Source: Flaveria trinervia (lineage: Eukaryota; Streptophyta; Magnoliopsida; Asterales; Asteraceae). Taken from it: a stretch of DNA of 64,000 nt. The notes below the pieces were generated by a model. That model saw only the letters and a list, made by a program, of their open reading frames with translations, ran no database searches and was not told the origin of the DNA. The stretch covers positions 2,465,001 through 2,529,000 of the forward strand of contig CM046453.1 in assembly GCA_025506515.1 (NCBI GenBank), read 5' to 3'. Shown in pieces: positions 35,723-44,510 of this stretch. Numbering within the stretch: the first letter of the stretch is position 1; each line of letters begins with the position of its first letter. The translations under genes were made by a program, and so were the position numbers.

Positions 35723-37897
35723 TCAGTTCTTGACTGTTACTTTGTTTAACTCTCGATAATCGATGCACATCCGGAATGTGCCATCCTTATTCTTAACAAA
35801 GAGAACAGGAGCTCCCCAAGGTGATGTACTAGGTCGAATAAAGCCTTTATCCAAAAGCTCCTGAAGTTGTGACGACAACTCCTGTAGTTCGTTTGGTGCT
35901 AATCGATAAGGTGACCTAGCAATCGGAGTTGCGCCGGGAGTCAATTCAATCTGGAATTCCACTTGGCGGTGAGGTTGTAATCCAGGTAGATCCTCTGGGA
36001 ACACCTCTGGAAAGTCGCGTACTACGAGAATATCCTCCATTCTCTTTTCTCCTACCTGCTTGTCGGTTACAAGTGCTAGGATAGCCACACGGCCCTTTCG
36101 TAACAACTTTTGAGCTTTCATATATGAGATGATGCCTATCACAGCACCACTCCTATCACCTTTGACGGTAAGAATTTGATCACCAACCGGGATCCGTATG
36201 ATCTTCTCGTGACATATGACTTCCGCTTGCTTGCTAGAGAGCCAATCCATGCCTATCACAACATCAAAACTCCCTAGTGTAACAGGCATGAGATCTATAG
36301 GGAAAGTATGGCCAGCAAGTTCTATCTTACAATCTTTAAGGATATGCGTTACATGGATTTGTTTACCGTCGGCTAATTCCATAGTGTATTTAGATTCTAA
36401 AGCAGAGGGTATATCACTTAAAAGACTACAGAATTTTAAGGACACAAAACTCCTATCGGCTCCAGTATCAAATAGTACCGTAGCAAAATAACCATTAACA
36501 GGGAATCTACCAGTAACAGTTGTGGGATCATTTAGAGCCTCACCTGAGCCAGTGACGAAGGCTCTCCCCTTGGCTCCATCTTTATTGCCGCCATTTCCAG
36601 TGCCATTTCCACCATTGTTGTTATTATTACCATTGTTGTTGTTGTTACCATGGTTGTTGGTGTTGTTGTTGTTGTTGTTGCCATTTCCGTTCCTCCTTAG
36701 TTGTGGGCAGTTTCGCTTGTAATGCCCTTCTTTCCCACATTCAAAACAACCCTTGGGAGTTTCTTGAGGTTGTTGTGGCCTCCTCATCAGTTCACCACGA
36801 CAATCCTTCGCAGCGTGTCCAATTTTTCTACAACGTTGACACTTGAAGCTATCACACCTTCCCACATGATGGTAATTACACCGAGTACACTTCGGATGTC
36901 TCCCACCATAACCACTGGGTCCTTGATTATTTGCAGGCGTCTGGTTGGAGTTACGGTTATTGTCAAACCTCCGTTGCTGCTGAACCGGCTGTTGTTGCTG
37001 CTGAGATTGAGGTTGACCACTGGAAGATGATGATGCTTTGGTGTTGTTGGCATTGTCCCACTTTCTTTTGTTGTCGGGCACGCTTGCCACAGCGCCCCGT
37101 TTAGGTAGACGTCCTTGCTCCACGGCTTGGTCAGTTAGCTTGTGTGCTAGTTGGATGGCTTGCTGAATTGTGGCTGGGTTGGAAGCAGTTACCATACTTT
37201 GGATTTGAGGTACCAATCCCCGTATGTAATGCTCTATCCTTTTATGCACCTCGTTCACCATTCCCGGGCACAAAGTTGCTAATTCATGGGTTCTGGTGGT
37301 GTAAGCCTCAATTTCCGAGCCCTGCATTTTCAGTTGCCAGAACTCCATTTCTAACTTCTGTACTTCGCTGCGAGGACAGTACTCCTCGGTCATCATTGCT
37401 TTGAACTCATCCCATGAAAGTCCATTCGCCATCGCTTGTCCAAGCATCTGGACTTGCGCGTTCCACCAAGACAGAGCAGCACCCTCCAAAGTCCCGGTGG
37501 CATACTTTACTTGATCCGCTGGTGGACAGTTACATTTGGAGAAAACGGACTCAGTCTTCTCGAACCAGCGTACAAGCCCTACAGCACCCTCTGTACCGCT
37601 GTAGGTGTGTGGTTTACAGTCCATGAAGGACTTGTATGTACACACTGGTGGTCCTGTTTTAACACAACACACATTAATCAGACATCCCCTATAGTTATAA
37701 AGGATATCAAATTTGTCTTTCTGTCGTTGTTTACCTGCTGGCTGACCCGCGTGGGCAGCAGCCACTGCCGCCTGAACATGCTCATTACTTAGAGCAACCA
37801 ATTCTGCGGGAGTCATGTTAATATCACCACCACCCTGTTCTCCGGTGCCACGTCCACGTCCGCGTCCACGACCACGTCCACGTCCACGGGCGTCCAT
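35723..37897 (-). CDS. Gag-protease (and start of RT) of element B, open
   Basis: The ATG at 37897 (MDARGRGRGRG) is preferred over the upstream ATG at 37945, because element C starts its gag with an equivalent MSGIGRGRG. Order from the N-terminus: Arg-Gly repeat; NMTPAELVAL motif; intron-like 27 residues (37654-37734); capsid region (GAVGLVRWFEKTESVF to IQLAHKLTDQAV); Gln-rich stretch; three zinc knuckles (CTRCNYHHVGRC, CQRCRKIGHAAKDC, CFECGKEGHYKRNC); an Asn-Gly run of about 50 residues; retropepsin with Asp-Thr-Gly near 36460; and a linker into RT ending at the CIDYREL motif. 724 codons open. It packages RNA and processes the polyprotein in the virus-like particle. Confidence 0.85.
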   Translation of the reverse strand: MDARGRGRGRGRGRGRGTGEQGGGDINMTPAELVALSNEHVQAAVAAAHAGQPAGKQRQKDKFDILYNYRGCLINVCCVKTGPPVCTYKSFMDCKPHTYSGTEGAVGLVRWFEKTESVFSKCNCPPADQVKYATGTLEGAALSWWNAQVQMLGQAMANGLSWDEFKAMMTEEYCPRSEVQKLEMEFWQLKMQGSEIEAYTTRTHELATLCPGMVNEVHKRIEHYIRGLVPQIQSMVTASNPATIQQAIQLAHKLTDQAVEQGRLPKRGAVASVPDNKRKWDNANNTKASSSSSGQPQSQQQQQPVQQQRRFDNNRNSNQTPANNQGPSGYGGRHPKCTRCNYHHVGRCDSFKCQRCRKIGHAAKDCRGELMRRPQQPQETPKGCFECGKEGHYKRNCPQLRRNGNGNNNNNNTNNHGNNNNNGNNNNNGGNGTGNGGNKDGAKGRAFVTGSGEALNDPTTVTGRFPVNGYFATVLFDTGADRSFVSLKFCSLLSDIPSALESKYTMELADGKQIHVTHILKDCKIELAGHTFPIDLMPVTLGSFDVVIGMDWLSSKQAEVICHEKIIRIPVGDQILTVKGDRSGAVIGIISYMKAQKLLRKGRVAILALVTDKQVGEKRMEDILVVRDFPEVFPEDLPGLQPHRQVEFQIELTPGATPIARSPYRLAPNELQELSSQLQELLDKGFIRPSTSPWGAPVLFVKNKDGTFRMCIDYRELNKVTVKN
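37654..37734 (-). other. Intron-like segment in gag of element B
   Basis: On the minus strand it begins CAG|GTAAAC and ends TTAAAACAG|GA, 81 nt, phase 1. Element C has GTAAGA...TTGCAG at the same place, also phase 1, but 101 nt. In B the length is a multiple of three and has no stop, so retention keeps the frame and adds residues unlike the rest of gag. Confidence 0.5.
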
Positions 37898-38167
37898 TCT
37901 TTTCACTTTACATTCACAAATACAATAATGAGTAACATCAAACATATTTAACTCATTGAAGCATAGTAAACAGTAAACAAAAGAAATAACGATTCATCAC
38001 AACCACAACATTCATAACGAAAATAATAACCAAGGTAAATAAATTGCAATGAGTCACAATGTATTTAGCAATGTCAAAATTGAAGTTTGTCGTTCGTGTG
38101 GAGAAACAACCCTTCCCACATAGGTTTCAAAAATAAAACACTACGTAGTCTAAGTCATATAAAGAAG

Positions 38168-38869
38168 TCAATCGACAATATCTGACCCATCACTATCATC
38201 CTCCATCTCCTCCGGTTCCTCTTCCTCGGGTCCCTTCTCGGGATCCTCCTCATCCTCAGGGTCTGCTGCAAGAGCAGGAGCTATAGCAATCTGAAGTGCC
38301 GCTAGTTGAGCTTCTAAAATGGTAATCCTATTATCGGCTGCGGCGTCCCGCTGTTCACGAGCAGTCACACGTCCTTGGAGTGCCATAACACCATCTTGCA
38401 TATGGTGACAACCGTTCAGAGTCTTCCCGTGTTCTTCCTCGAGTTCATCCAATTGGTGTCTCAGGTTGTACACCTCTTGCTGTAGTGTACAGACATCACC
38501 CGTGAGTCGCCTTACGCGATGCTGTTCAGTATCCAGTGCAGCCATTAGTGCAGCAATCAGTTGCTCGTTGGTCTTCGCCGTTCGTGGGAGTGAAGGCATG
38601 GGTTGATTGGCATTGTTCCTAGTCCTTGGCTTTGGGACAGGTACGCGCTCCCTAAACATGATATGGTCAACAAATCTAGGATACGAACGCCAGTCTCGCG
38701 GAGGGTCACGCTTCATCAATGCGAATGGTTGATCCCAGTCAATCTCCTCTCGGGGATAAGCCAGTCGGGGCCAATCGAATCCATCATCAGGTACAGGTGC
38801 GGGAGGTGGGGATTCAGATCGTGTAGGTGATTCAGGTCGTTTACCCGGAGCTCTTGAAGATGATGCCAT
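38168..38869 (-). CDS. ORF X of element B: extra protein between PBS and gag
   Basis: The start is at the ATG at 38869 (MASSSRAPGKRP), chosen because element C has MASSSS at the same place and an AG-acceptor-like CTGCAG lies one base upstream. 233 codons, intact. The N-terminal 60 residues are Pro/Ser-rich. A conserved core follows (DWDQPFAL, then WRSYPRF, RVPVPKPRTR). From about residue 90 there is a Leu/Ala-rich helical stretch with heptad-like spacing (EQLIAALMAAL onward). The last 30 residues are strongly acidic (Glu/Asp), ending DGSDIVD. No membrane segment, signal or zinc motif is seen, so it is not envelope-like. It lies in the same sense as gag with a gap of about 270 nt. Function unknown; the helical middle suggests self-association. 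Confidence 0.7.
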   Translation of the reverse strand: MASSSRAPGKRPESPTRSESPPPAPVPDDGFDWPRLAYPREEIDWDQPFALMKRDPPRDWRSYPRFVDHIMFRERVPVPKPRTRNNANQPMPSLPRTAKTNEQLIAALMAALDTEQHRVRRLTGDVCTLQQEVYNLRHQLDELEEEHGKTLNGCHHMQDGVMALQGRVTAREQRDAAADNRITILEAQLAALQIAIAPALAADPEDEEDPEKGPEEEEPEEMEDDSDGSDIVD

Positions 38870-38993
38870 GCTGCAGAGAGTATGACGTGTATGCCAATGA
38901 GTATACAGTAGATGAGAATAAGCCACAGGTAACTAATTAACTGTGCGCGGTTATAGTCTAGTGTGTATGCAACCTAGTTCCCTATAACCAATG

Positions 38994-39005
38994 GCTTTGA
39001 TACCA
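38994..39005 (-). other. Primer-binding site of element B
   Basis: On the minus strand it reads TGGTATCAAAGC, three bases after the 5' LTR end. It differs from the usual TGGTATCAGAGC by one base, again a transition. Confidence 0.8.
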
Positions 39006-39008
39006 ATC

Positions 39009-39489
39009 TGTCACACCCTCAAAATCCACGTGCGGGGTTTTACCGCGAGGCGTGTGAACAAACCAGGATCATAGTCAATAGTTACTCAGAACGACTCTAT
39101 ATGCCATAATTTAAACAAAATCAACCAAAATACAAACTTTAAACAATGCGGAAGCGTTTTGAAAACAACCCAAGGCAATGAAAGTATAACTATGGCAAAA
39201 CATGTGCCAACCCAAAAGAGTAAACCATAATTATTAAAATACTAAAATTGTCTTGAAGTTCGTGTCTTAGAATGCAGTGAACCATGCAGTGCTCCTATGG
39301 CAAGCAAGCTATTGACCTGAGAATAGCATACTAAAAATGTCAACACAACAGTTGGTGAGTTCAAGAGATATTCAAACATAAACAGTTTAATAATAGCGAT
39401 ATAAAAGTAGTGCATTGCAACAGATAGCTAGTCCGTTAACAGTAAATATTATTTCATAGTGATTTCGCAATTGAAGCTGACTGTGTTGC
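39009..39489 (-). repeat. 5' LTR of element B, part next to the PBS
   Basis: It is nearly identical to 30784-31268 of the 3' LTR. It stops at GTTGC, the target duplication of element C, and resumes at 50436. Confidence 0.85.
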
Positions 39490-40197
39490 TGTGACAACCC
39501 GATTTTTCATGTTAATCTTGCCCCTTAATCTAATCTATCTCCATTATATCTTGATTATTCATTGTTTAACCAAATTATTATACCATTCAATAATAATAAT
39601 TATTATTATAAATATCAAATTGAACAATTATTAACATACAAAATACAAACCAAAATTATTAGCATGAAATGTCAATTAGACCAAGTGAAATGGGCAATTG
39701 TGCCAAATTGCAAAAGAAGCAATACAACCAAATAAATTAAATAAGCATTCCCGTAACCAACCCCATATCACCATCTTCATCTTTGTAACCCTAATTCCCC
39801 TACCCTCACTGTCGTCGCTAATTCATCATCTGCGCGCAAGATTCTCCTCGACATTTTGTATTTCCGGTCAAGTTCTTCAACGCTTCCCCGAACCGCGAAG
39901 CACGTTAACGTACCATGTGGGTCGTTTCCAGAAGCCCTAGTCATTCACAACCGCACGAGCTTGGATCGTTTACATCGACAGTTGTGAACGGTGATCGGAA
40001 CAAGCCCTGTATATCGTCGGTATGGTTCTTTCTCTCGTTAATTCTCGATTCGGTACATTACGCGTTCGGTTACGGTTCCAATTTGGGTTGGTTGGGCTTG
40101 ATGCGGCTGCGTTAACCGTTATATACGTGTTTTACAGTGTGTGTGTGTGCGTCCTTAGATATATAGATGTCCTGCGATGTATATCTATATGTTTATG

Positions 40198-40198
<1 letters not shown>

Positions 40199-40274
<76 letters not shown>
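40199..40274. repeat. TA microsatellite in 5' LTR of element C
   Basis: About 38 TA units with one interruption ('taatat'). The matching place in the 3' LTR (48714-48729) has about eight units. Reading frames rich in Tyr-Ile across it are artefacts. Confidence 0.95.
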
Positions 40275-40281
<7 letters not shown>

Positions 40282-41610
40282 AATGTGGTGTCATGCGTGT
40301 ATGTGTTAGTTTTGTGTGTGTTTTGCAGATTGGAATCTTATGTGTATGCATGTGTTTGTTCTAATTGCATGTGTGTATTAATGCATGAATATATTTGTGT
40401 AAGTGTATGTATATATATATATATATGTTCATGCGTGTGTATATTGCATGCTCCTGCAATTTTATGACTCTTGGAAGTGTTGGTTGTGGGAGTCGGTTGC
40501 GTACAGTACCTATTCATGTATGGTGTAATGATGTACGTATATATATATATTTCATTCTTGTTTGTTCGGGTGGTGTGTTGGTACTAAATTTTGGTTAGCA
40601 ATATGTGTGTTGTTACGGTTATATGCATGTGTGTGTTCAGCATGGATGTAGTATATGTATGGTTGTATGTTGTTGATAGGTGCATGAGGTTGTGTTGGAC
40701 ACATGGGTGAGTAAGGCAGCCGCATGGGGTGGGTTCTAGTGATATGCCGAATGGAAGCTTGCAAGGGTCCACTTGGGTCATTGAAATTATAATGATAGTG
40801 CATTAATTATCAAAATAAAGGGTTATGTATGGTATGTGTTTATTGGAGTATGTTTAAAGTTTTATTGTGGGTGTTCCATCTTGGTAATGGTAGATATGCA
40901 CGAGTGATGGTGATGCGTATAAAATGGGTATAATTGTGTGTCATGATTTTGGCGTTATGTTTGGGTTATAAATCTTATATTGCATGCACGGGTGTATATT
41001 ATGGCTACATGTAGTGCGTCGTATAAAATTGTTTTTGTATACGAACATGATTGCAACGCTAATGACCGACCTAAACCCAAACCGAGAACATGAAACCATA
41101 CGCCAAATTCTTAGTATTTAATATATTTATATATATTACATGAAACACAGGTAATTGGAATCCAATTCTTTGTGCTTACACTTATTGGTTGCAACGCATT
41201 CGAGGTGAGTTCTCAGCCCCACTTTACTTACTTTCTTTGGGGTGAAAGAAACGTGTGTTCTAAACGTATTTTCACCTGATCAGTATTACTTTAATATCAC
41301 TTGTTTACTAGTGTGACACCATGCTTAAGTCCTCACTTTCGAACCGTTAATATATGTACTCTAGCGAGGTAATTCTGAGTAGATCTACTGGGTTTGACAA
41401 ACCCCACCCGGGCTAGTCGCGCTAGCACAACGTTCGTCAAACGGGTGTTTAATTGACCTATTTCTGTTCATAGCCGAGGCATTCTTTACGTTGTCAGCGT
41501 CGGTTGCGAACTTCATACACTTAGTAACTTGTTGAGTAGACTAGCTATCTACTGATATTATTTTGATTACTGCATCAGTTTATTGTTATGTTCAGTTTAT
41601 CAAAACCTAT

Positions 41611-41653
41611 GGACTCACCAACCTTGTGTTGGACTTTAGCATGTTTCTTTCAG
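41611..41653 (+). promoter_or_regulatory. Conserved acceptor-like LTR block (5' LTR of C)
   Basis: It reads GGACTCACCAACC, then TGTTGGACTTTAGC, then ATGTTTCTTTCAG, ending at 41653, 303 nt before the LTR end. The copy in the 3' LTR ends at 50123. Confidence 0.5.
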
Positions 41654-41959
41654 GTTCACAAGATGCGCACACTTAGGAGCATTTTATTCATGCTTTATTA
41701 TCCACGTGATTATTTAACGTTTTTCAGTGAATTTTATTTATTCGGTTGCGCGTGTTGCGCCAGTTAAACATCTAATATTACTATGCTTCCGCGACTTCTA
41801 TTATGTTTATGTTTAAAACTAGTCTTTGATGAATTCAAGTTTTATAAGTAATTATGTTTTATAATTAACGTGTCGTTTGGTGTAACTAGTGGCTAAGATC
41901 CTGGAAGTCACACGCCTAACGGTAATACCCCGTTTGTGGAATTTGAGGGTGTGACAGAT

Positions 41960-41971
41960 TGGTATCAGAGC
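41960..41971 (+). other. Primer-binding site of element C
   Basis: TGGTATCAGAGC lies three bases after the 5' LTR end; initiator tRNA-Met type. Confidence 0.9.
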
Positions 41972-42168
41972 TACTGGTTATAGCGAACTAAATTAAAAAT
42001 TGCATCACATTTGCATTGCATTTAGACTATAGCCTGATGCCTTAGTTACACACATATAGACACTTAGTTTGCTCGTAGACTTTGCTTGTTTGTTCGTTGG
42101 CATTGTTTGTTTGCATTATTTGCGGGATTCATTGGCGTTGCTTATTCTTGTGAACAGTTTCTTGCAGA

Positions 42169-42956
42169 ATGGCATCATCTTCTTCTGTACCATCATCATC
42201 TTCTCGAGGCAAGAGGCCTCTTACGATCACATTCCTTCCTCTGAGAACTCCTGCGTCTGGCCCTTACGTTATAATAATAATGAGAGACTCGATTACGATC
42301 AACCTTTTGCTTTACCCGAGTACCCACCGTTACATAGGTGGGAGTGCTATCCACAGTACATTACTGATCTCATTCTAGAGAAGAATGTACCCCCACCTCT
42401 CGAAAACCGCCCACGCACTAGATCCACTGCTGGTAGGGACCCTAATGCCCCTACGTTACCACCTCTTCCTTGCCCTCCAGAGCAGGCTATAGCTGCTTTG
42501 GCAGCCACGGTGCATTTGCAGCGTAAGCGTGTGGCCGCACTCGCGAAGGAAAATGCAGAACTAAAGAAAACATCGACTAGGACTATGGAGAAACTCGAAC
42601 GATTCGAGACTCGATTCGATAACTTCTTGAATACCACAATGACCTAATAGATCGTTATAATGGACTGGTCGGGCGGGCCGAAAACACAGACCAGCGACTA
42701 GGAATTGTGGAATCTCAAGTCTTCGCTCAGAACGCAGTGCCTGACCAGAAGCAGCACCGGAGGAAGAAGAACCCGAGGAAGCACCGGAGGAAGAACTCGA
42801 GGAAGCACCGAGGAAGAAGAACCCGAGGAAGCACCGGAGGAAGAACTCGAAGAAGCACCGGAGGAAGAAGACCCTGAGGAAGAGCCAGAAGAAGAACCCG
42901 AGGAGCAGCTCGATGACGAGGCGGAAAACAGCGACGGATCTGTTGACTCTCACTGA
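42169..42956 (+). pseudogene. ORF X of element C, frameshifted
   Basis: The ATG at 42169 (MASSSSVPSSSSRGKRP) follows TTTCTTGCAG by one base. The frame is lost near 42225 and regained in another frame (LDYDQPFALP, then WECYPQY, NVPPPLENRPRTR, EQAIAALAATV, a Lys/Glu/Leu helical stretch) to a stop at 42647. After a further shift the acidic tail runs to 42956, with Glu/Pro repeats (EEAPEEE units) and the end NSDGSVDSH. It matches ORF X of element B in order and motifs, and the acidic tail has expanded by short repeats. Indels rather than nonsense changes break it. Confidence 0.65.
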
Positions 42957-43228
42957 CTTCCTCATTTATTCTTTTCTTTCATTAATTCTGTTATTCCATT
43001 GACTTATTTCATTTCACACCTAGATGGGAAGGGTTGTTTCCCATCTGATTGATACTTTTGGATTTTAGTATTTGATTTGATTAATTGTATGCGTACTTAC
43101 AATTTATTTGATCAGAAATTATTATTTGAACTTATTAGTTGTGTGTGCTAAATTCTTTTAATTACTTGTACTTAAATGAAGTAGATATGTTTCATATTAC
43201 TTATTTTTGTATGTTGTGATTGTTAAGA

Positions 43229-44510
43229 ATGTCTGGAATTGGCCGAGGACGCGGACGTGGTCGTGGCACCATCAACATGACCCCAGCTGAACTGGCAGCC
43301 CTAATCAATCAGCATGTGGCTGATGCTCTTGCAAATCCTAACCTCAATCCGCACGCCACTCCAATCGGTAAGAATACAAAATTTCCCCCTGACGTTAACG
43401 TTCCGTCACCCTGGTTAAGTTGTAACATCTATTCAAAATCCTAAACGCCTGATCAAAACTTGTTGCAGGACAAGGGTATGCACGTTTAAGACCTTCATGA
43501 TTGTAAACCCAATCCATTCACGGAGCAGAAGGAGCTGTGGGACTCCTACGCTGGTTCGAAAAGCTTGAGTCAGTGTTCGAGATGTGCAACTGCCCCGTGG
43601 CAAGTCGGGTTAAGTACGCCACTGGCACCCTGAACGGTGCTGCGTTATCTTGGTGGAACGCTCTCAGTCCAAATGTTGGGCGTTGAAATTGCAAACCAGA
43701 CAACCTGGAATGACTTCAAGACCCTGATGAAAGAAGAGTACTGCCCTCGGAGTGAGGTGCAGAAATTAGAAACTGAGTTCTGGAACTTAAAGATGACAGG
43801 CTCCGAAATCGAGGCGTACACCACTCGATCTCACGAGCTTGCTACCCTATGCCCTAACATGATCGACCCTCCTTCCCTAAGGATTGAGAGGTATTTGCAC
43901 GGTCTGTCACCTGAGATTCAAGGCATGGTCACTACTTCCAAACCAGACACCATACAGGAGGCTATCAGGTTGGCCCATAGACTGACTGACCAGGCAGTCA
44001 TCTAGGGAAAACTACCTCCACGAGGTTCGACATCGACCCCTTCAGACAGTAATAACAAGAGAAAATGGGAATCTGGTTCCACCAACAAGCAGAACAACTC
44101 TCAACCGCTACCTCAACAGTCGCGGAAGTTTGACAACTATCGCTCATCTCATCAATCATCCTCATCCTCATCTCAGCAGAGTGGTGGCTACTCTGGGACT
44201 TTACCTAAGTGTAACAGCAACTACCACCACAACGGGAACTGCAAAAAGAATACTTGTGAGCGGTGTGGTACATTTGGCCATGCTGCTAGAGATTGCAGGA
44301 TGAATATGACATCTAGAAAGACCGCCCAGAGGAATGAACAAAGAGGCTGCTATGAGTGTGGTCAGACCGGGCACATCAAGAGGTATTGCCTAAAACTGAG
44401 GAAGAACAATGGTGGCGGTAATGGTGCTGATAACCGCAATGGCAATGGCAATGGAAACAACGATAAGAACGGTAATGGTGGAGCCAAGGGAAGAGCTTTC
44501 ATCATTGGGT
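43229..44510 (+). pseudogene. Gag of element C, with intron-like segment
   Basis: It starts MSGIGRGRGRGRG at 43229, then INMTPAELAAL. A candidate intron occupies 43368-43468 (GTAAGA...TTGTTGCAG, 101 nt, phase 1). The second part carries capsid (AALSWWNALSP-like region near 43640, then WNDFKTLMKEEYCPRSEV) and zinc knuckles CERCGTFGHAARDC near 44256 and CYECGQTGHIKRYC near 44348; the first knuckle seen in B has lost a Cys here. The Asn/Gly run is shorter than in B. Several one-base shifts (near 43480-43520 and 43670) and a TAG at 44003-44005 (CAG to TAG-type) break it. Confidence 0.75.
43368..43468 (+). other. Intron-like segment in gag of element C
   Basis: Donor G|GTAAGA, acceptor TTGTTGCAG|GA, T-rich, 101 nt, phase 1. 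The length is not a multiple of three, so here removal is needed to continue into the capsid region. It is at the same place and phase as 37654-37734 in B. Confidence 0.55.

Larger units (their letters stand above)
39490..41956 (+). repeat. 5' LTR of element C
   Basis: 2467 bp, from TGTGACAACCCG to GGGTGTGACA. It carries a long TA microsatellite (40199-40274), donor-like CG|GTATGG at 40020, donor-like GAG|GTGAGT near 41201, and an acceptor-like block ending TTTCTTTCAG at 41653. Confidence 0.88.

Noticed and set aside
36522..36722. Leucine/proline-rich ORF
   Set aside because: It is the antisense reading of the Asn-Gly run in the gag of element B.
38168..38869. ORF X as an envelope-like protein
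   Set aside because: It lacks a signal peptide and membrane segment and lies 5' of gag, whereas plant env-like frames lie 3' of pol.
40167..40467. Tyr-Ile repeat ORFs
   Set aside because: They result from translating the TA microsatellite in the LTR of element C.
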